Part shown: positions 15,939-25,475 of the stretch, piece after piece
Numbering within the stretch: the stretch's first letter is position 1
How the letters are laid out: each line of letters begins with the position of its first letter
Assembly: GCA_934464705.1 (NCBI GenBank)
Contig: CAKSKB010000008.1
Coordinates: 1 to 64,000 of the forward strand
DNA from: an uncultured Clostridia bacterium
GTDB lineage: Bacteria > Bacillota > Clostridia > HGM11514
DNA: 64,000 nucleotides
Direction of reading: 5' to 3'
The notes under the pieces: model-generated
Seen by the model: only the letters and a program-made list of their open reading frames with translations
Database searches by the model: none
What the model was told of the DNA's origin: nothing
Position numbers and translations under genes: made by a program

Positions 15939-18311
15939 CTAAAAAATTGAAATATGCGTATCTCTTTTTTTAGAGTTATGCTTATCGCAGACCCTCCAAA
16001 GGGCGGGTCTTATATCAGCGGACGCTTTTATCAGCATCTGCCATCTGTACACATTGTTAACCTTTGAAACCACGCACGGAACAGGCCGCATAATCTCCAG
16101 AATACCCTTCGTTCCCTTAAGTTCGTCTTTAATTTCGTTTATTCTTATCCCGGCGGCGGAATTGTCGCTTCCGGTTACAAGCACGGTGAAAATCCCGCAA
16201 AACGGAGGGTAGAGGGAAAGCTTTCTGAGCGCAATCTCCTGTCTGTAAAAATCATTGTAATCCTGCTCTTTTGCATAATTAATGCAGTCGTTTTCGGGAG
16301 AATATGTCTGAATTACCGCTCTGCCGCGTGTTTCGCCCCTTCCGGCACGGCCCAGAACCTGGGTAAGCAGCGAAAATGCCTTTTCCTCGGAGTCAAATTC
16401 CCCGGAATTCAGCATCATATCCGCCGCCAGAACGCCGACAAGCGTGACATTGGGGAAATCAAGCCCCTTGGTCACCATCTGTGTTCCGAGAAGGATATCG
16501 GCATTTTCGTCCGAAAATTTCTGCAAAAGCCGCCTGTGAGCCGACTTTTTCGCAGTTGTATCTATATCCATACGGATAACGGAGGCGGACGGAAAAAGAT
16601 TTTTAATTTCCTCCTCGACCTTCTGCGTGCCCGTTCCGAAATACTTAACATAGGTGCTTCCGCATTTCGGGCAGATTTTGGAGGGCACGGTCTGATATCC
16701 GCAGTAATGGCATATAAGCTTATTTATATTTGAATGGTATTTAAGCGAAACCGAACAGTTTGGGCAGTCAAACACATATCCGCATTTTCTGCATGATATG
16801 AATGACGAATGTCCTCTCCTGTTTATAAACAGCACTGTTTGCTCGCCGTTTTCTATATTTTTTGAAATCTCGTATGCAAGTTTTCTTGAAAAGACGGAGG
16901 AGTTGCCCTCCTCAAGTTCTTTTCGCATATCGGCGATCTCGACCTTCGGGAGCGGCGTACTGTTATAGCGTTTTGACATCGAAAGCCTGTTCTTGCAGTG
17001 ATACACATCAGAAACACGGGGTGTCGCGGACGCTTCAAGCAGCAGCGCACCGTGCTGTTTTGCACGCATAAATGCGACCTCTCTTGCGTCGTACCTGGGC
17101 GAGATTTCGGAAACATAGCTGTCGTCATGCTGTTCATCGACAATGATTGTACCGATATTATCAAGCGGAGCAAAAATCGCCGACCGTGCACCGACAACCA
17201 CTCTCACCTCGCCTTTGCGGATTTTCTGCCAGTTATCGAACCTCTCCCCGACGGAAAGACCGCTGTGAAGAACCGAAACCATATCTCCGAACCGTGCGCC
17301 GAAGCGCCTTATGGTCTGAGGGGTCAGCGAAATCTCGGGAACAAGCATAATCGCATTTCTTCCCGATTCTATTGTATCGCCGATAATTCTGAGATATACC
17401 TCGGTTTTACCGCTTCCCGTAACGCCCCTGAGCAAAAATCTTCCGGTTTTACCCTTGATTTTTTCGAGAACTGCTTTTTGTTCGTCTGTTGGCTCGGGAG
17501 GTGTATCGGGTTCAAAAAACTCGTTTTCCGCTCTGCTTACGGGCCTTTTGTAAATCTCGATTATCCCTTTTTTGCAAAGAATTTCGAGAGAACCCCTGCC
17601 TGCGTCCGCACTGTCAAGGAGTTCGGGAACCGCCATTTCGCCCTCTGCGCCGAGAATACCGAGAATCCTCATCTGAACCGGAGCCTTTGACGCAAACTCC
17701 GCCATATACACCTCAAGGACATCGGCTTCCGCCGCAATATACGCAATATTGACGGTTTTTTCCCTTATAGGGAGAAAACGCTGTTTTGAAACCGCAACAA
17801 TCCCCTTTTTTATCATGGAATTAACCGCCTGCCGAACGCTCTTGCCCGTTTCGCGGTTAAGTTCGGAAACGCTCGAAATGCCTCCGTTTTGCTTCAAAAA
17901 TTCCAGAACCGCCGTCTGGACGGTCGAATGTTCGGTAAGCTTTTCTGCATTTTCGGGATTTATGAGCGTAACGGTTTCCTTGAATTTCATGCCGCTCCCC
18001 GGAGGCATAAAAAGCCTCAGTGCGGCATAATGGCTCGAAAAATACCTGTTCCGTATCCATGCCGCAAGTTCCATATCGAGCTTTGAGCAAACCGGTGTTT
18101 CGTCCAAAACCGCCGTAATTCTTTTGATATTTTCTGTTTCGATATCCGTTTCTTTCGAAATATCGGTTACAAAGCCGTCCGTTTTTCTCCCGCCGAACGG
18201 AACCTCAACACGCATACCCGGAAGAAGCTTCATTCCTTCGGGCACCTCGTAATCAAAGCTTCTGTCAAGCGCATAAGCCGATGAGTTTATATAAACTTTA
18301 GCATAGCTCAT
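15939..18311 (-). CDS. priA: Primosomal protein N' (replication restart helicase PriA)
   Basis: A superfamily 2 DNA helicase that reloads the replisome at stalled forks. The 3'-DNA-binding domain is N-terminal (about 1-100). The helicase core begins at about 285 with GVTGSGKTEVY (Walker A), and the Walker B region reads VDEQHDDSY, with Gln where DEEH is usual. The eight-cysteine zinc module is visible (CRKCGYVFDCPNC and ICHYCGY, then ICPKCGS). Helicase motifs V and VI read GTQMVTKGLDFPNV and QVLGRAGRG. 790 residues, normal. The start ATG overlaps the end of coaBC by 14 nt, with GGTGA as RBS. Confidence 0.96.
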   Translation of the reverse strand: MSYAKVYINSSAYALDRSFDYEVPEGMKLLPGMRVEVPFGGRKTDGFVTDISKETDIETENIKRITAVLDETPVCSKLDMELAAWIRNRYFSSHYAALRLFMPPGSGMKFKETVTLINPENAEKLTEHSTVQTAVLEFLKQNGGISSVSELNRETGKSVRQAVNSMIKKGIVAVSKQRFLPIREKTVNIAYIAAEADVLEVYMAEFASKAPVQMRILGILGAEGEMAVPELLDSADAGRGSLEILCKKGIIEIYKRPVSRAENEFFEPDTPPEPTDEQKAVLEKIKGKTGRFLLRGVTGSGKTEVYLRIIGDTIESGRNAIMLVPEISLTPQTIRRFGARFGDMVSVLHSGLSVGERFDNWQKIRKGEVRVVVGARSAIFAPLDNIGTIIVDEQHDDSYVSEISPRYDAREVAFMRAKQHGALLLEASATPRVSDVYHCKNRLSMSKRYNSTPLPKVEIADMRKELEEGNSSVFSRKLAYEISKNIENGEQTVLFINRRGHSSFISCRKCGYVFDCPNCSVSLKYHSNINKLICHYCGYQTVPSKICPKCGSTYVKYFGTGTQKVEEEIKNLFPSASVIRMDIDTTAKKSAHRRLLQKFSDENADILLGTQMVTKGLDFPNVTLVGVLAADMMLNSGEFDSEEKAFSLLTQVLGRAGRGETRGRAVIQTYSPENDCINYAKEQDYNDFYRQEIALRKLSLYPPFCGIFTVLVTGSDNSAAGIRINEIKDELKGTKGILEIMRPVPCVVSKVNNVYRWQMLIKASADIRPALWRVCDKHNSKKRDTHISIF

Positions 18312-19488
18312 TGTTCGTCACCATATCGAGAAGCCTCCCCGCAAGAGAAAGCTTGCTCATTTTGGGAAGCGACACGGATTTCCCGGATTTGGAGAACACC
18401 GTTACCACATTTGTATCGCCGGCAAACCCGGCGCCCTCTGTTTTCAGGTTGTTTGCTACAATATAATCGGCATTTTTCCGTTTAAGTTTGTCAACCGAAT
18501 TTTTCTCCATATCCTTTGTTTCCATGGAAAAACCGACGATTTTCGCTTTAAGTCCCATTGAACCGAGTTCGGCAAGAATATCGGGATTTTTCGTAAGGGT
18601 AATACTGCCCATTTTGTCCTTTTTGATTTTGTCGCCGGAAACGGCTTCGGGTCTGAAATCTCCCACAGCTGCAGCCTTCACGATAATATCTGCCGCCGCT
18701 GCCCTTTCCATGACCTCACGGTGCATATCAAGAGCCGACTCAACATTTATTCTCTCAACGCCGACCGGGCAGGCAAGCGCCGAAGGTCCCGAAACAAGCG
18801 TAACGGAAGCGCCCCGAAGGTATGCAGCACGCGCAATTGCATATCCCATTTTACCGGTGGAACGGTTTGAAATAAACCTTACGGGGTCGATTTTTTCCCT
18901 TGTCGGTCCTGCGGTAACCAGAACATTTTTCCCGGAAAGCGTCTGAGGAGTAAGCGATTTTACGATTTCCTCAAATATATCCTCAACCGGGGCAAGGTGA
19001 CCCTTACCCTCATCTCCGCAGGCAAGCCTTCCGGAGGACGGCTCAACAAAGCGGAAACCTCTCTTTTTCAGTCTTTGAATATTCTCGCCCACCACCGGAT
19101 TTTCATACATACCCGTATTCATCGCTGGTGCAACAATAACCGGCGCTTTGGTTGCCATCACGGTTGTGGAAACAAAATCATCGGCAATTCCGCAGGCAAT
19201 TTTACCTATTATATTTGCGGTTGCCGGGATAATCGCAACCGCATCGGCACGCTTCGCAAGCGAAATATGCTCCACCTCGTAATTTTCCGGAACGGCAAAC
19301 ATATCGCACGCAACATTTCTGTTCGTGAGCGTTCCGAGAGTCAGCGGAGTTATAAATTCACATGCCGAGCGCGTCATCATCGTATAAATTTCGGCTCCGG
19401 CGGTTTTTAAAAGACTTATCAGTTCGCAGGCCTTGTATGCCGCAATACCGCCGCACACACCGACCAGAACCGTTTTTCCCTTAAGCAT
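18298..19488 (-). CDS. coaBC: Bifunctional phosphopantothenoylcysteine decarboxylase / phosphopantothenate-cysteine ligase
   Basis: Carries two consecutive steps of coenzyme A synthesis. The CoaC flavoprotein half shows GGIAAYKACELI, the catalytic-His region VEHISLAKRADAV, PAMNTGMYENPVV and the substrate clamp GRLACGDEGKGHL. The CoaB half begins at about 185 with VLVTAGPTREKIDPVRFISN and the STGKMG motif. I start it at ATG 19488 (MLKGKTVLVGV), because GGAG lies 7 nt upstream; this gives 396 residues. A longer frame to 19554 adds a basic tail that overlaps rpoZ and has no counterpart in the family. It overlaps rpoZ by 8 nt. Confidence 0.95.
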   Translation of the reverse strand: MLKGKTVLVGVCGGIAAYKACELISLLKTAGAEIYTMMTRSACEFITPLTLGTLTNRNVACDMFAVPENYEVEHISLAKRADAVAIIPATANIIGKIACGIADDFVSTTVMATKAPVIVAPAMNTGMYENPVVGENIQRLKKRGFRFVEPSSGRLACGDEGKGHLAPVEDIFEEIVKSLTPQTLSGKNVLVTAGPTREKIDPVRFISNRSTGKMGYAIARAAYLRGASVTLVSGPSALACPVGVERINVESALDMHREVMERAAAADIIVKAAAVGDFRPEAVSGDKIKKDKMGSITLTKNPDILAELGSMGLKAKIVGFSMETKDMEKNSVDKLKRKNADYIVANNLKTEGAGFAGDTNVVTVFSKSGKSVSLPKMSKLSLAGRLLDMVTNNELC

Positions 19489-19744
19489 CTTCTTCTCCGT
19501 TTTCGGCTTCTGCGGACGGCTCTTCCGTTTTCGCATTTTCCTCCGGTTCCTCACCGTCTACAATTCTTATTTTGCCCTGATAAAGCTCGTTTGCGGCGAT
19601 TGTAACTTCCTTGTCGCTGTCGCATACAACAAGCTGCTCATCCCCGAGGGCAAGTTCTCTTGCACGCTTTGCAACCGCACAGACAAGAGAATATCTGTTA
19701 TCCACAATTTTGTCAAGCTCGTTGATTGAAGGTTTAATCATCAT
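19481..19744 (-). CDS. rpoZ: DNA-directed RNA polymerase omega subunit
   Basis: An 87-residue omega subunit that stabilises the beta-prime subunit during RNA polymerase assembly. It has the conserved core SINELDKIVDNRYSLV, AVAKRAREL and ITIAANELYQGKI-like strands, followed by an acidic tail (EEPEENAKTEEPSAE). RBS AAAGGAG. It sits between gmk and coaBC, the standard Bacillota order. Confidence 0.94.
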   Translation of the reverse strand: MMIKPSINELDKIVDNRYSLVCAVAKRARELALGDEQLVVCDSDKEVTIAANELYQGKIRIVDGEEPEENAKTEEPSAEAENGEEDA

Positions 19745-19751
19745 AATAGCA

Positions 19752-20363
19752 TTACTCCTTTAAATTCCAAACATTTTTTAAGTATTCTTTATTTCTGCAA
19801 ACTCTGATTTTTTCGGCGTCGGCGATAGTTTCAAGCTTATCCGCCGCCAAACCGAGCTTGTCGTTTACAATAATATAATCATAGTTTGCGCCGCGCATGA
19901 TTTCCCTATGCGCTTCGCCTATTCTTTTTTCGATAACCTCCGGGCTTTCCGTGCCCCTTCCCGTAAGGCGTTCCCTTAAAATTTCGGGAGACGGCGGCAA
20001 AACGAAAACCAAAACCGCATCCGGGCACTTTTCCTTGACTTTATATGCGCCCTGAACCTCAATTTCGAGAATTACATCCCGCCCCTCCTCCATCGCGCGA
20101 AGCGCCGGAGCCTTGGGAGTTCCGTAATAATTGCCGCAGAACTCGGCATATTCAAGCAGCCCGTCATCAGAAATCAGTTTTTCAAACTCATCTCTTGTTT
20201 TGAAAAAATAAGTTACGCCGTCCTCATCTCCGGGTCTCGGGCTGCGGCTTGTTGCCGAAACCGACAGAAATGTTTCCGGTCTGCGCTTTATGTATTCGCT
20301 GCAAACGGTGCCCTTACCGGCGCCGGACGGCCCCGAAACAATAAGCAGAACGCCCTTACTCAT
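19752..20363 (-). CDS. gmk: Guanylate kinase
   Basis: Phosphorylates GMP/dGMP to GDP/dGDP. P-loop [13 protein letters not shown]-binding region [28 protein letters not shown]; the LID region contains [13 protein letters not shown]. The start is set at ATG 20363 ([14 protein letters not shown]), with GGAGGGCGAGG just upstream; this gives 203 residues. The longer frame to 20426 adds an Arg-rich segment that overlaps remA out of frame and is not typical. It overlaps the remA stop by 8 nt. Confidence 0.95.
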   Translation of the reverse strand: MSKGVLLIVSGPSGAGKGTVCSEYIKRRPETFLSVSATSRSPRPGDEDGVTYFFKTRDEFEKLISDDGLLEYAEFCGNYYGTPKAPALRAMEEGRDVILEIEVQGAYKVKEKCPDAVLVFVLPPSPEILRERLTGRGTESPEVIEKRIGEAHREIMRGANYDYIIVNDKLGLAADKLETIADAEKIRVCRNKEYLKNVWNLKE

Positions 20364-20604
20364 AATCCTCGCCCTCCTGCATACGCGCCGCAACCGTTTC
20401 CGGCTGAACCGCAGACAGAATAACATGGTCGCTGTCCATAATTATAACCGCTCTGGTGCGCCTTCCGTAGGTTGCGTCGATAAGCATGCCGTTATCCCTT
20501 GCCTCCTGAATTATGCGCTTAATCGGCGCAGATTCGGGACTTACAATGGTGATAAGGCGGCTTGCCGAAATCATGTTGCCGAATCCGATATTAATCAGTT
20601 TCAT
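20356..20604 (-). CDS. remA: RemA-type DNA-binding regulator (DUF370)
   Basis: An 82-residue protein of the extracellular matrix regulatory RemA family. The start [16 protein letters not shown] and the [18 protein letters not shown] segment are diagnostic. In Bacillus subtilis RemA oligomerises on DNA and activates biofilm-matrix and osmoprotection genes; the target genes here are unknown. It lies between yicC and gmk as in Bacillus. RBS GGGGGGAA. Confidence 0.93.
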   Translation of the reverse strand: MKLINIGFGNMISASRLITIVSPESAPIKRIIQEARDNGMLIDATYGRRTRAVIIMDSDHVILSAVQPETVAARMQEGEDYE

Positions 20605-20625
20605 AAATGTTCCCCCCTAAAATGA

Positions 20626-21504
20626 CTATTCGATATTCTGAATCTGTTCCCTTATCTTTTCAAGTTCGCTCTTTACATCGATAACGATTTTTGAAATCTC
20701 GATGTTGTTAGCCTTTGAACCGGTTGTGTTGATTTCCCTGTTCATTTCCTGCAATATAAAGTCCAGCTTTTTGCCGACCGGAGCGCTTGCTTCAAGCGTT
20801 TTTGAAAATTCCTTTATGTGACTTTTAAGCCTTACGGTTTCCTCATCAATCGCCGCTTTGTCCGCAAAAACGGCAACCTCGGTGAGAACCCTCGAGCGGT
20901 CAAAATCGGCGTTCCCGAGAAGGTCCGTGATTTTCTGTTCGAGATTTTCACGGTATTCACGCACAACATCGGGTTCAATTCTCTCGATAATCTCAACCTT
21001 TGCCGAAATCACATCCAGCTTGGCTTCGATGTCACGCTTAAGGCGCTCGCCCTCACGCTTTCTCATCCCGACATAAGCCTCCATAACCTCATCAAGAACC
21101 TCTTTAACCGAATTTTTAAGGAGTTCCTCATCCTCCTCGGCTCTCTCAAAGCTGAATACATCGGCGTTTCTGGCTACGGTCATGGCAGAAATATCGTCGC
21201 TGAGTTCAAAACTGTCACGCAGCTCGCGAAGCGCCGCAATGTAGCTTTCGGCATAAGCACGGTTTAAGGTTACAAGCGACTCGCCGCCGTCAATTTTTTC
21301 AATTCTGATAAAAACATCGACCTTGCCGCGGCTTATATAACCTTTGAGGTATTCGCGCACGAAGTCCTCCAGAAAATTATAATATCTCGGAAGCTTAATC
21401 GAGAAATCCGTAAAACGGTTGTTCACGCTTTTAAGCTCTATGTTGATACGGTATCCGTTGATTTCTTTTTCGCATCTGCCGTATCCGGTCATACTCTGAA
21501 GCAT
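20626..21504 (-). CDS. YicC/YloC-family endoribonuclease
   Basis: 292 residues. The diagnostic YicC N-terminus is MLQSMTGYGRCEKEINGY with ELKSVNNRFTDFSIKLPR, and the C-terminal DUF1732 module ends FILQEMNREINTTGSKAN. Members (E. coli YicC, B. subtilis YloC) have been reported as endoribonucleases acting on RNA. The start is placed at ATG 21504 because GGAG precedes it and the family begins MxxSMTGYG; a longer frame to 21531 has no RBS. It is the first gene of a run of 15 genes ending at rpe, with a promoter at 21551-21578. Confidence 0.92.
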   Translation of the reverse strand: MLQSMTGYGRCEKEINGYRINIELKSVNNRFTDFSIKLPRYYNFLEDFVREYLKGYISRGKVDVFIRIEKIDGGESLVTLNRAYAESYIAALRELRDSFELSDDISAMTVARNADVFSFERAEEDEELLKNSVKEVLDEVMEAYVGMRKREGERLKRDIEAKLDVISAKVEIIERIEPDVVREYRENLEQKITDLLGNADFDRSRVLTEVAVFADKAAIDEETVRLKSHIKEFSKTLEASAPVGKKLDFILQEMNREINTTGSKANNIEISKIVIDVKSELEKIREQIQNIE

Positions 21505-21550
21505 ATTTTCAATCTCCAATCTGAAATTCAATACAATTACTCTATTATAT

Positions 21551-21578
21551 ATTTTAACATTTTTTTTGATAATGTCAA
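21551..21578 (-). promoter_or_regulatory. Promoter of the yicC-to-rpe operon
   Basis: On the minus strand TTGACA (21578-21573), a 16-nt spacer ending in TGT, and TAAAAT (21556-21551). It is 46 nt upstream of the yicC ATG. The -35 box faces the -35 box of the divergent rqcH promoter across a short TCAATT...AATTGA inverted repeat. Confidence 0.75.
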
Positions 21579-21586
21579 TTAAAAAA

Positions 21587-21615
21587 TTGATTTTTTATTA
21601 AATATAAGGTATAAT
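21587..21615 (+). promoter_or_regulatory. Promoter of rqcH
   Basis: TTGATT (21587-21592), a 17-nt spacer and TATAAT (21610-21615). It lies 45 nt before the ATG at 21661 and is divergent from the yicC promoter. Confidence 0.75.
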
Positions 21616-21660
21616 ATTTTTAAATCGATTGATTTTTTGGTGGAAAGGACAATAAAAACT

Positions 21661-23370
21661 ATGGCACTTGACGGAATTGTGATAAAAAATATCGTGTCCG
21701 AGCTGAAAAAAACTTTAACCGGCTCCCGAGTTGACAGAATATACCAGCCCGAGCGAGATGAGCTGACAATAGTTTTCCCCGAAGGCAGACTGACGGTTTC
21801 GGTAAACCCTTCCTCTGCAAGGGTGTGTATGAGCACGGCAAAAAAGGAAAATCCGCAGCAGGCTCCGATGTTCTGTATGCTTCTTCGCAAACACCTGACC
21901 CCGGCGCGCCTTGAAAGGGTTTACCAGGACGGGTTTGAAAGAATAATAATTATGGAATTTGACGCACGCAACGATATGGGCGACAGCGTTAAAAAGAAGC
22001 TTATATGCGAACTTATGGGCAGGCACAGCAATATAATCCTGACCGATGAGGGCGGCAGAATCATAGACAGCATAAAACATATCGATGTGTCGGTCAGCAG
22101 CGTAAGGCAGATACTCCCCGGGCTTATGTACGAAGGCGCACCGACGCAGCATAAGCAAAATCCGCTGACCGCAGATAAAGAAGATATAGAAAATGCCCTT
22201 CTCGGCTTTGATAAATATACCCCTTCGGACAAAGCGCTGCTTGATGCTTTTACCGGGCTTTCGCCCATGGCTTGCCGTGAGATTGTTTACCGTTCGTGCG
22301 GCAGCTGCGACACACCGGTTTCGGAGGCGAAAAATCTTTCAAAAACGGCAAAGGAATTTTTTGATGAAATAAAAGCCTGCAATTTCATGCCGTGCACGGT
22401 ATATACAAACGGCAAAAAAACGGAATTTTCATCGTTTATACCGAAGCAGTACGGTAATTCCGCACAGATTGAGCCGGCGCACTCCGTAAGCGAAGTTCTC
22501 GAAGGATTTTACGAAGGCAGGGACGCAGAAGCACGGCAAAAGCAGAAAACGGCTGCCGTTTCAAAGCTGGTTTCAAACCTAATCGCCCATGCCTCAAAGA
22601 AAATAAATATTTACAAAAGCACAATCAAAGACGCCGAAAGCCGTGATAAATTCAAGCTTAAAGGCGATCTTCTCATGGCGAATATTTATAAGCTCAAAGG
22701 AGGGGAAAGCGGCATAACCGTCGAAAACTTTTACGATGAGGCTTTACCCGAAGTAAAAATTACCCTTGACCCGCAAAAAACACCTTCGCAGAACGCACAA
22801 AGGCTGTACGCCAAGTATACAAAGCTTAAAACAGCAGGCGAAGTGGCGGCTGAAATGCTTGAAAAAACCGAGGAGGAACTTACATACCTTCTTTCGGTGC
22901 AGCAGTTTATATCGGAAATCAAAACCTCATCCGACCTTTCGCAGATAAAGGAAGAACTGAGAGAGGGTGGTTATATTAAAAAAAGCAAGGGCAGACAGAA
23001 GCCTCAAAAGGCAAAGCCGATGGAGCTCGAAAGCAGCGACGGATTTAAGATACTCGTAGGCAAAAACAACATACAAAACGACTATGTGACCTTCAAGCTT
23101 TCAAGAAGCCGTGACATATGGCTGCACACAAAAAACATACCGGGTTCCCACACTCTTATCGTAAGGGGAAACGCCGAGGAAATACCGGATTCCACAATAA
23201 TCGAGGCGGCAAATATCTGCGCAGCACACTCAAAGGCTAAGGACGGCGTTAAGGTGCCGGTTGACTACACGGAAATCAAAAATGTCAAAAAAATTGCCGG
23301 CGCAAAGCCGGGAATGGTTATATACGATAATTACAACACGGTGTATGTTACGCCGTCGGATAAAAAATAA
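21661..23370 (+). CDS. rqcH: Ribosome quality control protein RqcH (NFACT family)
   Basis: A 569-residue NFACT protein (bacterial Rqc2/NEMF homologue). It binds stalled 50S-peptidyl-tRNA complexes and recruits Ala-tRNA to add alanine tails. The N-terminal NFACT-N domain begins ALDGIVIKNIVSEL and includes the RVDRIYQPERDEL stretch; HhH and coiled-coil regions follow (about 280-440). The C-terminal NFACT-R domain contains NDYVTFKLSRSRDIWLH with the DxWLH motif and IPGSHTLIV. Older annotations call this family fibronectin-binding protein. The start is ATG 21661 (AAAGGA upstream); an upstream in-frame TTG at 21637 lacks an RBS. The DUF4091 gene follows after 12 nt. Confidence 0.94.
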   Translation: MALDGIVIKNIVSELKKTLTGSRVDRIYQPERDELTIVFPEGRLTVSVNPSSARVCMSTAKKENPQQAPMFCMLLRKHLTPARLERVYQDGFERIIIMEFDARNDMGDSVKKKLICELMGRHSNIILTDEGGRIIDSIKHIDVSVSSVRQILPGLMYEGAPTQHKQNPLTADKEDIENALLGFDKYTPSDKALLDAFTGLSPMACREIVYRSCGSCDTPVSEAKNLSKTAKEFFDEIKACNFMPCTVYTNGKKTEFSSFIPKQYGNSAQIEPAHSVSEVLEGFYEGRDAEARQKQKTAAVSKLVSNLIAHASKKINIYKSTIKDAESRDKFKLKGDLLMANIYKLKGGESGITVENFYDEALPEVKITLDPQKTPSQNAQRLYAKYTKLKTAGEVAAEMLEKTEEELTYLLSVQQFISEIKTSSDLSQIKEELREGGYIKKSKGRQKPQKAKPMELESSDGFKILVGKNNIQNDYVTFKLSRSRDIWLHTKNIPGSHTLIVRGNAEEIPDSTIIEAANICAAHSKAKDGVKVPVDYTEIKNVKKIAGAKPGMVIYDNYNTVYVTPSDKK

Positions 23371-23382
23371 AGGAGAAAAAAT

Positions 23383-25005
23383 ATGATTATCAAGCAAATC
23401 TCATCACTTGAAAAAATACTCCCGTCGGAAAACCTCACAGCGCCCGAAATAAACGAATTTACCGTGCTTCTCGGCGAAAGATTTTCGTATCAGATTGCAT
23501 ACAGGTGCGACGAAAAATACGAAAGGTACGGAATCAGGGTCGAATCCGACCTCACCGTTTCGGTTCGGGACGAAAAGCTTGTTCCGGTTATGACCCCCTA
23601 TAACCGCGAAACAGCCGACCCCGGCTTTATAACCCGCATGCCCTTTCTCTGCCCCGACCCTCTTGTTGAAAATCCGGGCGCCGTTCTTGCATATGAATGG
23701 TACAGAGGGCTTTGGATTACGGCTGAGGGTACGGACGCCCCCGGCAAACATGAAATCAAGGTCATATTTGAAGGCGAAAAAACATATGAAAAAGTATTCA
23801 CGCTCGAAGTCATTAATGCACGCCTTCCCGAGCAGGAGCTTATTTACACAAACTGGTTTCACACAGACTGCATAGCCTCATACTACAACCTTCCCATGCT
23901 CGGCGAGGCGCACTGGGCAATGATAGGAAAATTCGTTGAAACCGCCGTAAGAAACGGCATGAACATGATACTTACGCCGATTTTCACACCTCCTCTCGAT
24001 ACGGAGGTCGGCTCGGAAAGGCCCACCGTTCAGCTTGTTGAAATCAGCGAAGCGGACGGAAAATATTCATTTGATTTTTCACTGCTTAAAAGGTGGATTG
24101 CGCTTTGCCTCAAAAAAGGCATAAAATACTTTGAGATGGCACATCTTTTCACGCAGTGGGGCGCGGAATTCACACCGAAAATCATTGTGAACGGTTCAAA
24201 GAAATTCGGGTGGCACAAATCGGCAACGGGCGGGGAATACAAGGAATTTCTGTCGCAGTTTTTACCGGCTCTTACGGATTTTCTGAAATCGGAAGGCGTT
24301 GCCGGTGTTACATATTTTCACATTTCGGACGAACCGAACTCCGCTCATCTCGAAAAATATCTCGCCGCAAAAGAAGCCGCTGCAAAATATCTTGACGGCT
24401 TTAAGATTATGGATGCGCTTTCAAATGTGGATTATTTTGACAAAGGGGTTGTTGCCCTTCCGGTTCCGGCTTCAAACCACATTAAGCCCTTTCTTGAAAG
24501 GGACATCAAGGAACGCTGGACATACTACTGCGTTTCGCAGCAGGACCTTGTAAGCAACCGCTTTATGGCAATGCCGGCGTGCAGAAACAGGAGCATAAGC
24601 TATCAGTTGTTTAAGCACAATATAAAAGGGTTTTTGCACTGGGGCTTTAATTTTTACTACTCGCAGTTTTCAAAGCGGAAAATCAACCCGTTTTTTGAAA
24701 CCGACGCCGGCGGCGCAAACCCGATAAGCAAAACCGACAGCGGATTTCCGTCGGGCGATTCGTTTTCGGTTTACCCCGGGGACGACGGTGCGCTCGAATC
24801 GACAAGGCTTATTGTATTTCACGAGGCGCTCCAGGATTTATCGGCAATGCGCCTTCTGGAATCAAAACTGGGGCACAAAAAAAGCGTTGAATTTATCGAA
24901 TCAACGCTTGCCCGCAAAGCGGATTTCGACATATGCTCAAAATCCGCAGATGAAATACTCAATCTCCGTCTTGCCGTAAACCGCAGAATTGCGGAGCTTC
25001 TTTAG
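23383..25005 (+). CDS. DUF4091-domain protein, probable glycoside hydrolase
   Basis: A 540-residue protein without a signal peptide, so cytosolic. An N-terminal beta domain (about 1-150) leads into a TIM-barrel-like region (MNMILTPIFTPP, KGIKYFEMAHLFTQWG, YFHISDEPNSAHLEKY) and ends in a DUF4091-type region (FLHWGFNFYYSQF, GDSFSVYPGD, GALESTRLIVFHEALQDLSAMRLLE). The DEP segment resembles the acidic catalytic region of GH123-like barrels, but substrate and mechanism cannot be assigned. RBS AAAGGAG. It is 12 nt downstream of rqcH and probably read through from it. Its last 47 nt overlap the convergent PPTase gene. Confidence 0.82.
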   Translation: MIIKQISSLEKILPSENLTAPEINEFTVLLGERFSYQIAYRCDEKYERYGIRVESDLTVSVRDEKLVPVMTPYNRETADPGFITRMPFLCPDPLVENPGAVLAYEWYRGLWITAEGTDAPGKHEIKVIFEGEKTYEKVFTLEVINARLPEQELIYTNWFHTDCIASYYNLPMLGEAHWAMIGKFVETAVRNGMNMILTPIFTPPLDTEVGSERPTVQLVEISEADGKYSFDFSLLKRWIALCLKKGIKYFEMAHLFTQWGAEFTPKIIVNGSKKFGWHKSATGGEYKEFLSQFLPALTDFLKSEGVAGVTYFHISDEPNSAHLEKYLAAKEAAAKYLDGFKIMDALSNVDYFDKGVVALPVPASNHIKPFLERDIKERWTYYCVSQQDLVSNRFMAMPACRNRSISYQLFKHNIKGFLHWGFNFYYSQFSKRKINPFFETDAGGANPISKTDSGFPSGDSFSVYPGDDGALESTRLIVFHEALQDLSAMRLLESKLGHKKSVEFIESTLARKADFDICSKSADEILNLRLAVNRRIAELL

Positions 25006-25474
25006 AACAAACGGATATTAAACAATCCTCATAAAAAAATCGGTAAATATCGGTCATACCGATAACCGAAAAGGAATCAAGCGGAACCGTCAAACCGGTT
25101 CCGCATTTTTTTAAGTACGCTTCCTTTGCGGTCCATATTTCAAAAAACGCCTTTTGAGGATTTTCGGCGGACTGAATATATTCACGCTCTCCGCCGCTGA
25201 ACTTTTCCGCAATCCCGAGATTCACATTCCTTATTCGCTCAATATCGACTCCGACCTCGCAGTCCGAAACGGCAACCGCCGCAAAAGAACCGCTGTGGGA
25301 AATGTTGAAAAAAGCTGTACCGCCGGCATACGGCTTGCCGTTTTCCGTGCGTTCAAACTCACCCGAAAAGCCAAGCTTTTCCCTGACAAGCCCGTAAGCT
25401 TTTTTTCTCAGAGCCGCCGTATCTTCGGTTTTTTTCCCGCACGGATTTATTTTCACAATATACACTTTAGTCAT
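24959..25474 (-). CDS. Small Sfp-type 4'-phosphopantetheinyl transferase
   Basis: 171 residues. It transfers phosphopantetheine from CoA to a carrier-protein serine. The magnesium/CoA motif GVDIERIR and the signature FEIWTAKEAYLKKCGTGL are intact, as is the N-terminal FNISHSGSFAAVAV. It is shorter than Sfp (about 225), mainly at the N-terminus. It starts 1 nt after the GH127 stop, so it is translated from the same mRNA, which is odd because no carrier protein, NRPS or PKS gene is nearby. The C-terminus overlaps the convergent DUF4091 gene by 47 nt. Its partner could be a carrier protein elsewhere on the chromosome, or it may serve as the cell's general holo-ACP synthase. Confidence 0.88.
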   Translation of the reverse strand: MTKVYIVKINPCGKKTEDTAALRKKAYGLVREKLGFSGEFERTENGKPYAGGTAFFNISHSGSFAAVAVSDCEVGVDIERIRNVNLGIAEKFSGGEREYIQSAENPQKAFFEIWTAKEAYLKKCGTGLTVPLDSFSVIGMTDIYRFFYEDCLISVCSKEAPQFCGLRQDGD

Positions 25475-25475
25475 A

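Noticed and set aside
21576..21590. TCAATT/AATTGA inverted repeat as a specific operator
   Set aside because: It is short and AT-rich and is formed by the two facing -35 regions of divergent housekeeping promoters, so chance is sufficient explanation.
21661..23370. Calling this a fibronectin-binding adhesin
   Set aside because: The NFACT architecture and DxWLH motif match RqcH; there is no signal peptide or anchor, so the old name is misleading.
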